Below, piece after piece: positions 7,151-13,340 of a stretch of 13,973 nucleotides of DNA (position 1 is its first letter; every line of letters starts with the position of its first letter). Made by a program: the position numbers and the translations under genes. The notes below the pieces were generated by a model that was not told the DNA's origin, searched no databases, and saw nothing but the letters and a program-made list of their open reading frames with translations. The DNA comes from Comamonadaceae bacterium (lineage in GTDB: Bacteria > Pseudomonadota > Gammaproteobacteria > Burkholderiales > Burkholderiaceae_C), in the NCBI GenBank assembly GCA_947374505.1, contig CANCCE010000055.1, positions 1 to 13,973 of the forward strand. The letters run 5' to 3'.

Positions 7151-8500
7151 TTAGCGTTGCCGCTGCGACAACCACTCTTCCAAATAGTGAATGTTGGTGC
7201 CGCCGTCGACGAACTTGGCGTCCACCATCAACTCACGATGAAGTGCAATATTGGTGTTGATGCCTTCGACCACTGTTTCAGCCAGCGCCGTGCGCATGCG
7301 GGCCAAGGCCTGCTCGCGTGTGTCGCCGTGCACAATGATCTTGCCAATCATCGAATCGTAATTTGGCGGCACAAAATAGTTGGCGTAGATGTGCGAGTCC
7401 ACCCGCACGCCAGGGCCGCCTGGCGCATGCCATGTCGTGATACGACCCGGCGACGGCGTGAACTTATAAGGGTCTTCGGCGTTGATGCGGCATTCAATCG
7501 AATGGCCTTTGATCTCGATCTGACGTTGCGTGAACGGCAGACGTTCGCCCGCCGCCACCATGATTTGCGTCTTCACGATGTCAACGCCGGTGACCCATTC
7601 AGTGACCGGGTGCTCGACCTGAACGCGGGTGTTCATTTCAATAAAATAGAACTCACCGTTTTCATACAAGAACTCGAAAGTGCCTGCACCTCGGTAACCA
7701 ATTTTCTTCACGGCGGCAACGCAGCGCTCACCGATTTTTTCGATCAGCTTGCGCGGAACGCCGGGTGCCGGCGCTTCCTCGATGACTTTTTGATGCCGGC
7801 GCTGCATGGAGCAGTCGCGTTCGCCGAGCCAGACCGCATTTTTGTGCTGGTCAGCCATGATCTGGATTTCAATGTGGCGCGGGTTCTGAAGAAATTTCTC
7901 CATGTACACCGCTGGATTGCCGAATGCGGCGCCGGCTTCGGCCTTGGTCGTTTGCACGGCATGGATCAGCGCCGCCTCGGTATGCACCACGCGCATGCCA
8001 CGCCCACCGCCGCCGCCCGCGGCCTTGATGATGACCGGGTAACCGACCGCTTTGGCCGTGCGCTTGATGATGGCAGCGTCGTCGGGCAAGGCGCCTTCAG
8101 AGCCCGGCACACAAGGCACACCGGCCTTGATCATGGCCTGCTTGGCAGACACCTTGTCGCCCATGATGCGGATGGATTCGGGCGTTGGGCCGATGAACTT
8201 GAAGCCGCTTTTTTCCACGCGCTCAGCAAAATCAGCGTTTTCGCTCAGGAAACCATAACCGGGGTGGATGGCCTCGGCGTCTGTGACCTCGGCTGCGGCA
8301 ATGATGGCCGGCATACTGAGATAGCTCTGCGCGGATGGCGCTGGCCCGATACAGACTGACTCGTCGGCCAGCTTGATGTACTTGGCTTCGCGGTCGGCTT
8401 CGGAATAAACCATCACGGCCTTGACGCCGAGCTCCCGACAAGCCCGCTGAATACGCAAGGCAATTTCACCGCGGTTGGCGATCAGAATTTTTTTAAACAT
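7151..8500 (-). CDS. accC: Acetyl-CoA carboxylase, biotin carboxylase subunit
   Basis: A 449-residue biotin carboxylase, the usual length for bacterial AccC. It carboxylates the biotin on AccB using ATP and bicarbonate, the first half-reaction of malonyl-CoA synthesis for fatty acids. Visible are the N-terminal Rossmann-like domain (FKKILIANRGEIALRIQRA), HPGYGFLSEN, the ATP-grasp glycine loop AAGGGGGRGMRVV, GERDCSMQRRHQKVIEEAP, and the catalytic region FIEMNTRVQVEHPVTE. ATG 8500 gives the universal MFKKILIANRGE start; an upstream in-frame extension to 8563 lies within accB and is rejected. It starts ten bases after the accB stop, so the two are translated from one transcript. The weak upstream site may rely on translational coupling to accB. 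Confidence 0.98.
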   Translation of the reverse strand: MFKKILIANRGEIALRIQRACRELGVKAVMVYSEADREAKYIKLADESVCIGPAPSAQSYLSMPAIIAAAEVTDAEAIHPGYGFLSENADFAERVEKSGFKFIGPTPESIRIMGDKVSAKQAMIKAGVPCVPGSEGALPDDAAIIKRTAKAVGYPVIIKAAGGGGGRGMRVVHTEAALIHAVQTTKAEAGAAFGNPAVYMEKFLQNPRHIEIQIMADQHKNAVWLGERDCSMQRRHQKVIEEAPAPGVPRKLIEKIGERCVAAVKKIGYRGAGTFEFLYENGEFYFIEMNTRVQVEHPVTEWVTGVDIVKTQIMVAAGERLPFTQRQIEIKGHSIECRINAEDPYKFTPSPGRITTWHAPGGPGVRVDSHIYANYFVPPNYDSMIGKIIVHGDTREQALARMRTALAETVVEGINTNIALHRELMVDAKFVDGGTNIHYLEEWLSQRQR

Positions 8501-8510
8501 AGCGCCCGCT

Positions 8511-8954
8511 TCACTCGATGATGAAGAGGGATTGTCCGTACTCCACGGCCTGACCGTTGTCACACAACATTGCGGTGATGGTGCCCGACTTGTCAGCCTC
8601 GATCTCGTTGAGAATCTTCATGGCTTCAATGATGCAAATGGTGTCGCCTTCTTTGACTTGGCTGCCGATGTCGACAAAAGCCTTGGCACCCGGGCTGGCC
8701 GAGCGGTAGAAAGTTCCCACCATCGGCGATTTCACCGCATGACCGGCCGCTTCAGCTGGTGCCGCAGAAGCTGCAACCGGCGCTGCAACAGCAGCAGGTG
8801 CCACAGCCGCCATGGCAGGCGCTTGCATCACCACGGGCGCAGCACCCATGAATTTGACAATTCTGACTTTGCCTTCGGCTTCGGTGATTTCAAGTTCCGA
8901 CACGTTCGACTCTGAAACCAAGTCAATCAGTGTTTTGAGTTTGCGTAAATCCAT
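8511..8954 (-). CDS. accB: Acetyl-CoA carboxylase biotin carboxyl carrier protein
   Basis: A 147-residue carrier of the acetyl-CoA carboxylase complex. It has an N-terminal segment MDLRKLKTLIDLVSES, an Ala/Pro/Val-rich flexible linker (about 37-70), the SPMVGTFYRSASPGA entry to the biotinyl domain, and the biotin-accepting EAMKILNEIEAD with Lys113. Length and layout are normal. ATG 8954 gives the family start MDLRKLK and has GGAG nine bases upstream; the open frame continues to 9095 but that part has no family resemblance and contains hairpins. It is the first gene of accBC, and the upstream region is long and structured. In many proteobacteria aroQ sits just before accB; here it does not. 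Confidence 0.97.
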   Translation of the reverse strand: MDLRKLKTLIDLVSESNVSELEITEAEGKVRIVKFMGAAPVVMQAPAMAAVAPAAVAAPVAASAAPAEAAGHAVKSPMVGTFYRSASPGAKAFVDIGSQVKEGDTICIIEAMKILNEIEADKSGTITAMLCDNGQAVEYGQSLFIIE

Positions 8955-8977
8955 GTTTTCTTCTCCGGCGGCGCTGG

Positions 8978-9054
8978 CGGACGGAAAGTCCGGCCTATGC
9001 TTTGATGGGAAGAGCTCGCTGCGAGCTCTTGTCGTCAGGTACTTACACCTGATG
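8978..9054 (-). promoter_or_regulatory. Structured 5' leader of accB: three consecutive hairpins
   Basis: Reading toward accB: bases 9033-9040 pair with 9047-9054 (TCAGGT/ACCTGA core); 9010-9019 and 9021-9030 are a perfect 10-base inverted repeat around one base (AAGAGCTCGC and its complement); and CGGAC/GTCCG pairs 8978-8982 with 8988-8992 about ten bases before the GGAG ribosome binding site. None has a U run on the minus strand. A role in translation or mRNA stability of accBC is inference. Confidence 0.45.
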
Positions 9055-9246
9055 TTAAACGATGCATACACCATGATTTGGCAGTCTTCGTTCACTAAAC
9101 AGCTTCAATTGTACTCATCCACGAAGTTACAAATCATGGATGACTGGATTTTCTCGAGTCTTGCACTGCGGGAGGGGCGCATTCCGAGCGATAGAAAAAC
9201 TCATCCTTAAAACCAACACCTAAGAACTTTAACGCAAATTGACCCT

Positions 9247-9280
9247 CTATTTGCCGCTGAAGACAGCTGAACGGAAATAG
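9247..9280 (-). terminator. Hairpin downstream of the TlpA-like gene
   Basis: CTATTTGCCG (9247-9256) pairs with CGGAAATAG (9272-9280), with one bulged G. It begins about ten bases after the stop of the TlpA-like gene on the minus strand. There is no following U run, so it is at best a weak terminator or a 3' protective structure. Confidence 0.3.
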
Positions 9281-9290
9281 CTACTGGCAA

Positions 9291-9824
9291 TCAAACCAAT
9301 GCGGCCCAGCTGACGAGGTCTGCCGGCAGCAGCTGCCCGCTTTTACGCTGCAGCACATCACCAGAGGCACCAAAGGCCACAGAAAATGGCAAGCCACCTG
9401 TTAAATTACCCATGCGCTTACTCAAATCCGTCCCGCCCAACCCGGCCATGGCGATCGGAAAATCGAGCGGTGACTTTTGCAGCCAAGCGCGCACAGCACT
9501 TGGCTGATCAACCGCTAAACCCAGCACACGCCAACCCCGTGCCCGCTGTTCTTGGTGGAAACGATTCAGCAAAGGCAACTCTTCCACGCAAGGCGGGCAC
9601 CAAGTCGCCCAAAAATTCACCAGCAACGGTTGACCCGCAAAACTGCTTATTTTCAGCGGCGCGCCATCAGGCGTTTCCATCTCCAAGGCCCAGAATGGAT
9701 CAGCAGACGAATGAGCGGACGATGAGGCCTGATGACGGTCTCGCCACCACCATGCGGCACCGGCGCCAGCCAGACCCGCCGCCACGGCCGTGCCGGCAAA
9801 CAGCATGTTTCTACGTTTGATCAT
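9291..9824 (-). CDS. TlpA-family thiol-disulfide oxidoreductase, membrane-anchored or exported
   Basis: A 177-residue protein of the TlpA/ResA thioredoxin-like group, expected to reduce or exchange disulfides on the periplasmic side. Residues 1-27 form an export signal or anchor: basic IKRRN, then a hydrophobic Ala/Gly segment ending in WWW. The KRRNMLF sequence resembles a twin-arginine signal only loosely. A Ser/Ala/His-rich spacer follows, then the fold with LLVNFWATWCPPCVEELPLL carrying the CPPC redox pair (Cys76, Cys79) and a GGLPFSVAF stretch that fits the cis-proline loop. ATG 9824 has AGGGA upstream. The partner is unknown; nothing next to it, such as cytochrome c maturation genes, points to a substrate. 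Confidence 0.9.
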   Translation of the reverse strand: MIKRRNMLFAGTAVAAGLAGAGAAWWWRDRHQASSSAHSSADPFWALEMETPDGAPLKISSFAGQPLLVNFWATWCPPCVEELPLLNRFHQEQRARGWRVLGLAVDQPSAVRAWLQKSPLDFPIAMAGLGGTDLSKRMGNLTGGLPFSVAFGASGDVLQRKSGQLLPADLVSWAALV

Positions 9825-9909
9825 CTAAGTCCCTGCTCATTTCAAATTTAACTTTAAGCCAGTTTCGCAGGTTTTAAAGCCCTGATCGCTGAAGATACGG
9901 GCTAATTTT

Positions 9910-10509
9910 TCACACAGCCAGCAAGCGCTCAACCGCCGCTAAATCTCCGCGCGGCGTGCGGCCCTTGGCATCCGGCCGCAAAGCCCCGCGTAAATCGTCG
10001 TGGTCATAAACCATCAGATGCACCCCAACGGTTTCCTGCAAGGGTTTGCAAACGCTGCGAATGCTCAGGGCCTCCACACTGTCGCCCCAAAACCCGGTGA
10101 CGGTGCGGGGTTCGTAATCCACCTGGTGCTCAATCAGGGCAATTTCAGCCGACTTCGAGTCATCACAAAACAGCTGGATATAAATGTCGGACAGCCGAGT
10201 AGCGGTGCCATGCCAGACAGCACCCCCCAAAAACGGCCGGAACTCGGCCATGCGCTGCATCCAGACCAGGGCGAGTTCACGCAAGGCTTGCAACTCGGCC
10301 GGCTGCGTATCAGCGCAAAACAGCGCGATGTATTCATGTACCGCGTCTTCAATCTCATCATTCCCCGGCAACTCAGTGCGGGACGGCAGCGCCATCTGCT
10401 TGACCGCACGGCGCTTGGCGGGACCGTATTCAAGCCCCTCTTCCACCACCATGGCGGCCGCTGCGGCGGCGATTTCAGCTTTCAGGCTGTGCGGTTCAAA
10501 AGAGTTCAT
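9910..10509 (-). CDS. Unrecognised conserved-looking protein (199 residues)
   Basis: I do not recognise this gene firmly. It encodes a soluble 199-residue protein without signal peptide or membrane segment. The N-terminus has an Ala-rich helix (12-20), then a basic AKRRAVKQM stretch and an acidic helical region (49-65). The centre GTATRLSDIYIQLFCDD (101-117) loosely recalls the G...SDID strand of nucleotidyltransferases, but a full Asp triad is not evident. The C-terminal part holds VCKPLQETVGVHLMVYDHDD. It is divergent from mpl across 81 bases. It has no Mur-ligase P-loop, so any ligase label for it would be wrong. ATG 10509 follows a C6 run and lacks a Shine-Dalgarno. That it is a real gene is supported by the open frame and its fit between neighbours. 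Confidence 0.75.
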   Translation of the reverse strand: MNSFEPHSLKAEIAAAAAAMVVEEGLEYGPAKRRAVKQMALPSRTELPGNDEIEDAVHEYIALFCADTQPAELQALRELALVWMQRMAEFRPFLGGAVWHGTATRLSDIYIQLFCDDSKSAEIALIEHQVDYEPRTVTGFWGDSVEALSIRSVCKPLQETVGVHLMVYDHDDLRGALRPDAKGRTPRGDLAAVERLLAV

Positions 10510-10590
10510 GGGGGGTATTTTTGCACCCGTTGAGCCGCCCCGTAGATGAAAGGTTGAAGCCGCGCCACCGGCCGCTGCCTAAAATGCCGC
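10510..10590. promoter_or_regulatory. Divergent intergenic region upstream of mpl
   Basis: These 81 bases must hold the start signals of both mpl (plus) and the 199-residue protein (minus). Toward mpl, TAAAAT (10580-10585, 5 of 6 to a -10 box) ends five bases before the ATG; TTGAAG (10554-10559) is upstream, but 20 bases away is too long for a standard pair. Neither start codon has a Shine-Dalgarno: the mpl ATG follows AAAATGCCGC and the minus-strand ATG follows ATACCCCCC. Confidence 0.35.
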
Positions 10591-12003
10591 ATGCACATAC
10601 ATATATTGGGAATCTGCGGCACCTTCATGGGCGGCTTGGCCGCCCTCGCCCGCGAAGCTGGCCATCAAGTCACCGGCTGCGACACCGGCGTTTACCCGCC
10701 CATGAGCGACCAACTGCGCAGCTTGGGCATTGAATTGACCGAAGGCTATGACGACGGCGTGTTGCAGCAAGCCGGCTTCAAGCCCGACATGTTTGTCATC
10801 GGCAACGTGGTGTCGCGTGCCCAGTTGCCAGACGGCAGTCCCAAGTTCCCGCTGATGGAAGCCATTCTCAACCAAGGCCTGCCCTACACCAGCGGCCCGC
10901 AGTGGCTGGCCGAGCACGTGTTGCAAGGCCGACATGTGCTGGCGGTCGCTGGCACGCATGGCAAAACCACGACGACCGCCATGCTCACCTGGATTCTGGA
11001 GCAGGCAGGTTTGCAGCCGGGCTTTTTGATCGGCGGTGTGCCCTTGAACTTTGGCGTCTCCGCCCGCCTCGGCCAAGGCCCATGCTTTGTGATCGAGGCC
11101 GACGAGTACGACACGGCCTTTTTCGACAAGCGCAGCAAGTTTGTGCATTACCGGCCGCGCACCGCCATCTTGAACAACTTGGAGTTTGACCATGCCGACA
11201 TTTTTGAGAACTTGGCGGCCATTGAACGTCAGTTCCACCACTTGGTACGGACCGTGCCGTCGCAAGGCCGCGTGGTGGTGAATGCCGCCGAAGCCAGCTT
11301 GACGCGCGTGCTCGCGCAAGGCTGCTGGAGTGAGCAAACACTCTTTGGCGATAGCCTTTCAAATCGAACCGGCTTCACGGCTTTAGGTGAACCGCAAGCC
11401 TTTCAAATAGTGAAAGGCGGCCAGCCTGTGGCCGAGGTGCACTGGGTCATCAGCGGTGTCCACAACCAGCTGAATGCGCTGGCCGCCATCGCTGCGGCCG
11501 AGCATGTCGGCGTCAGCCCGAGCACCTCAGCCCAAGCGCTCAGCAGCTTTGAGAACGTCAAACGCCGCATGGAAGTACGCGGCGTGGTGCAGCGCACGGG
11601 CGGCGACATCACGGTCTACGACGACTTTGCGCACCATCCAACGGCGATCCACACCACCATCGACGGCTTGCGTCGGCAGCTGAATGCACAAGGCCACTCG
11701 GCAGCGCGCATTCTAGCGATCTTCGAGCCGCGCAGCAACACCATGAAGCTAGGCACCATGACCGCCCAGCTGCCGTGGAGCTTGGAGCAAGCCGACCTGG
11801 CGTTTTGCCACGCCGGCGGTCTCGACTGGGACGCCAGAGCGGCCCTCGCGCCCATGGGTACACGGGCCCAGGTCGCCGACACCCTCGACACCTTGCTGAC
11901 TCAGGTCAAAGCCGCAACGCAGCCCGGCGACCATTTGCTGTGCATGAGCAACGGCGGCTTTGGCGGCATTCACGCAAAACTGCTTGACGCGCTGGCGGCC
12001 TGA
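10591..12003 (+). CDS. mpl: UDP-N-acetylmuramate:L-Ala-gamma-D-Glu-meso-DAP ligase
   Basis: A 470-residue Mur-ligase-family enzyme that joins recycled murein tripeptide to UDP-MurNAc with ATP in the cytoplasm, feeding peptidoglycan recycling. The N-terminal domain begins MHIHILGICGTFMGGLAALA (glycine-rich UDP-binding loop, 7-15), typical of Mpl rather than MurC. The ATP P-loop is AGTHGKTTTTAML (120-132). The central domain has EADEYDTAFFDKRSKF and LNNLEFDHADIF, and the C-terminal Mur-ligase domain has VYDDFAHHPTAI and FEPRSNTMK. Length is normal for the family. The ATG is the only sensible start but has no Shine-Dalgarno. It converges on aroG with 34 bases between the stops. Confidence 0.96.
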   Translation: MHIHILGICGTFMGGLAALAREAGHQVTGCDTGVYPPMSDQLRSLGIELTEGYDDGVLQQAGFKPDMFVIGNVVSRAQLPDGSPKFPLMEAILNQGLPYTSGPQWLAEHVLQGRHVLAVAGTHGKTTTTAMLTWILEQAGLQPGFLIGGVPLNFGVSARLGQGPCFVIEADEYDTAFFDKRSKFVHYRPRTAILNNLEFDHADIFENLAAIERQFHHLVRTVPSQGRVVVNAAEASLTRVLAQGCWSEQTLFGDSLSNRTGFTALGEPQAFQIVKGGQPVAEVHWVISGVHNQLNALAAIAAAEHVGVSPSTSAQALSSFENVKRRMEVRGVVQRTGGDITVYDDFAHHPTAIHTTIDGLRRQLNAQGHSAARILAIFEPRSNTMKLGTMTAQLPWSLEQADLAFCHAGGLDWDARAALAPMGTRAQVADTLDTLLTQVKAATQPGDHLLCMSNGGFGGIHAKLLDALAA

Positions 12004-12018
12004 TAAAAGGACCGCCAG
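11992..12018 (+). terminator. Hairpin spanning the mpl stop, between mpl and aroG
   Basis: CTGGCGG (11992-11998) pairs with CCGCCAG (12012-12018) around a 13-base loop that contains the mpl stop codon; an outer GCGC/GCGC pairing (11989-11992 with 12021-12024) is an alternative extension. No U run follows on either strand. It may help separate the convergent transcripts but is weak evidence for termination. Confidence 0.3.
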
Positions 12019-12037
12019 CAGCGCTTCGTGAAAAAGC

Positions 12038-13162
12038 TCAGCGGGCGCGTCGGGCCTTCACGGACTGCGACAAGCCTTCCAGCAGCTCCAGTGAATCGCC
12101 CCAGCTCAAGCAGGCGTCGGTGATGCTCTTGCCGTATTCCAGCGCTTTGGCGTCGTCCTTGCCCGGCGTGAACTTCTGCGCCCCCGGATTCAAATGGCTC
12201 TCCACCATCAGGCCGAAGACCTGACGCGATCCACCGGCAACTTGGGCCCCGATGTCGCGCGCCACTTCCAGCTGTTTTTCGTGCTGCTTGGAACTGTTGG
12301 CGTGACTGCAGTCGACCATCAGCGTCGCGGGCAGTTTGGCGGCTTCGAGGTCTTTGCACGCGGCGCTGACGCTGGCGGCGTCATAGTTGGGTGCTTTGCC
12401 ACCGCGCAAAATCACGTGGCAGTCCGGATTGCCATTGGTTTGCACGATCGCCACCTGGCCGTTTTTGTGCACCGACAAAAAGTGGTGGCCACGCGCCGCA
12501 GCCTGAATCGCATCGGTGGCGATGCGGATGTTGCCATCCGTCCCGTTCTTGAAGCCAATCGGCGCCGAAATACCCGACGCCAATTCGCGGTGCACCTGAC
12601 TTTCAGTGGTGCGCGCGCCAATCGCGCCCCAGGCGATCAAGTCACCGATGTATTGCGGTGAAATCACGTCCAGAAACTCGCTGCCCGCCGGCAAGCCCAT
12701 CCGGTTGATGTCGATCAGCAACTGGCGGGCAATCCGCAGACCTTCGTCGATGCGGTAGCTTTCATCCAAGTACGGGTCATTGATGAGGCCCTTCCAGCCG
12801 ACCGTGGTGCGGGGCTTTTCGAAGTACACCCGCATCACAATTTCCAGCGTGTCAGCGTACTTGTGACGCTGCTCAACCAGCTTGCGGGCGTACTCCAAAG
12901 CCGCCATCGGGTCATGAATCGAGCAAGGGCCGATGACCACCAGCAGCCGGTCGTCGGTGCCGGCCATGATGTTGTGGATGCTGTGCCGCGTCTGGGAGAT
13001 CAGACTCTCGACCGGTGTACCGGCAATCGGGAAGAAGCGAATTAAATGCTCGGGAGGTGGAAGCACGGTGATGTCCTTGATGCGTTCGTCGTCTGTCTGG
13101 CTGGTTTTAAAGACGGGACTTGCATAGCGGGCTTCACTGGTGTTCTGGACTGGCGCATTCAT
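12038..13162 (-). CDS. aroG: 3-deoxy-7-phosphoheptulonate (DAHP) synthase, class I
   Basis: A 374-residue enzyme that condenses phosphoenolpyruvate and erythrose 4-phosphate to DAHP, the first step to Phe, Tyr and Trp. Class I AroF/G/H motifs are clear: VVIGPCSIHDP with metal-ligand Cys80; RVYFEKPRTTVGWKGLINDP, binding phosphoenolpyruvate; GAIGARTTESQVHRELASG; GFKNGTDG; and VDCSHANSSK. It is about 20 residues longer than E. coli AroG, mostly at the N-terminus. Which amino acid inhibits it cannot be read with certainty. ATG 13162 has a good Shine-Dalgarno, AAGGAAG at 13175-13169. Upstream lies an aromatic-residue leader ORF and a terminator/antiterminator set, so it is very likely controlled by transcription attenuation. 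The isozyme label aroG rather than aroF or aroH is by similarity. Confidence 0.96.
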   Translation of the reverse strand: MNAPVQNTSEARYASPVFKTSQTDDERIKDITVLPPPEHLIRFFPIAGTPVESLISQTRHSIHNIMAGTDDRLLVVIGPCSIHDPMAALEYARKLVEQRHKYADTLEIVMRVYFEKPRTTVGWKGLINDPYLDESYRIDEGLRIARQLLIDINRMGLPAGSEFLDVISPQYIGDLIAWGAIGARTTESQVHRELASGISAPIGFKNGTDGNIRIATDAIQAAARGHHFLSVHKNGQVAIVQTNGNPDCHVILRGGKAPNYDAASVSAACKDLEAAKLPATLMVDCSHANSSKQHEKQLEVARDIGAQVAGGSRQVFGLMVESHLNPGAQKFTPGKDDAKALEYGKSITDACLSWGDSLELLEGLSQSVKARRAR

Positions 13163-13201
13163 GACGGGCTTCCTTGTGGGTTAACTGGGGAATTCGGGTG
13201 C

Positions 13202-13234
13202 AAAAAAAAACCGCCGGAGGGTCCGGCGGTTTTT
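13202..13234 (-). terminator. Attenuator terminator (3:4 hairpin) in the aroG leader
   Basis: Transcribed toward aroG, AAAAACCGCCGGA (13234-13222) pairs with TCCGGCGGTTTTT (13218-13206) around a CCC loop, a perfect stem of 13 bp (8 strong plus 5 A-U). Nine T in a row (13210-13202) complete a textbook intrinsic terminator. It ends 39 bases before the aroG ATG and lies 136 bases beyond the tldD stop, after the leader ORF. Its position makes it a regulator of aroG, although it could also stop tldD transcripts. Confidence 0.9.
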
Positions 13235-13285
13235 GAGATTCAGCTGCGTTTTCTGGGCTTACGCAAGGATCTCTCTACCGCCGGA
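13222..13285 (-). promoter_or_regulatory. Antiterminator (2:3 hairpin) in the aroG leader
   Basis: A second copy of the terminator's 3' arm, TCCGGCGGT at 13285-13277, can pair with its 5' arm ACCGCCGGA (13230-13222): 9 bp, 7 of them G-C. The intervening RNA adds two nested helices: GAGAT (13273-13269) with ATCTC (13239-13235), and TGCGT (13265-13261) with ACGCA (13249-13245). This structure uses the 5' arm of the terminator, so the two are mutually exclusive. Confidence 0.75.
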
Positions 13286-13333
13286 GGCGCTTGAGAACCA
13301 AAAGTAAGAAAAATAAAATACGGCTGAATGCAT
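13259..13333 (-). CDS. Aromatic-rich leader peptide of aroG (24 residues)
   Basis: A 24-codon ORF from ATG 13333 to TAA 13261-13259. Codons 6-13 read FYFSYFWF: four Phe, two Tyr and one Trp. This is the pattern of attenuator leader peptides such as PheL and TrpL, where stalling at scarce charged tRNA changes downstream RNA folding. The ORF overlaps hairpin 1:2 and segment 2 and stops in the loop between segments 2 and 3, as the mechanism needs. A stall at codons 6-12 would leave segment 2 free; a ribosome at the stop codon would mask the 5' side of the antiterminator. No Shine-Dalgarno precedes the ATG, and an in-frame TTG lies nine bases upstream. It is inferred to work in cis; the peptide itself need not be stable. 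Confidence 0.8.
   Translation of the reverse strand: MHSAVFYFSYFWFSSASGGREILA
13267..13299 (-). promoter_or_regulatory. Protector (1:2) hairpin overlapping the leader ORF
   Basis: GGTTCTC (13299-13293), which includes parts of the Trp and Phe codons, can pair with GAGATCC (13273-13267) with one mismatch. Inside, CGCC (13289-13286) pairs with GGCG (13282-13279) over a TCC loop. This sequesters segment 2 and would favour the terminator when the leader is not translated. It is the weakest of the three alternative structures. Confidence 0.5.
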
Positions 13334-13340
13334 GGGGGTC

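Larger units (their letters stand above)
8955..9290. other. 336-base intergenic region between tlpA-like gene and accB
   Basis: No believable gene is seen on either strand. The accB-proximal third holds the three leader hairpins listed separately. On the minus strand TACAAT (9113-9108, 5 of 6 to a -10 box) is visible, but no acceptable -35 box accompanies it, so the accBC promoter is not assigned. The distal end holds a hairpin after the tlpA-like gene. I looked for remains of aroQ, which often sits here in related genomes, and saw none. Confidence 0.6.

Noticed and set aside
7157..8359. 400-codon plus-strand ORF opposite accC
   Set aside because: It is antisense to a fully conserved AccC, has a His/Arg/Asp-rich translation without recognisable domains, and reflects GC codon bias.
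8955..9095. N-terminal extension of accB to 9095
   Set aside because: The extra 47 residues have no AccB similarity, the region forms hairpins, and ATG 8954 has a proper ribosome binding site and family start.
9841..9909. Hairpin between the 199-residue protein gene and the TlpA-like gene (CTTTAA...TTAAAG)
   Set aside because: AT-rich stem with a bulge and wobble and no following U run; could occur by chance.
10579..11337. 252-codon minus-strand ORF opposite mpl
   Set aside because: Antisense shadow of a well-conserved ligase; no domain recognised, no supporting start signal.
13202..13234. Simple terminator for tldD only
   Set aside because: Possible as a side role, but the aromatic leader ORF, the second copy of the 3' arm and the position just before the aroG ribosome binding site fit an attenuator better.
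13202..13333. T-box riboswitch in the aroG leader
   Set aside because: No T-box consensus or specifier-loop architecture is seen, and T-boxes are essentially not found in betaproteobacteria; the translated aromatic ORF explains the signal.
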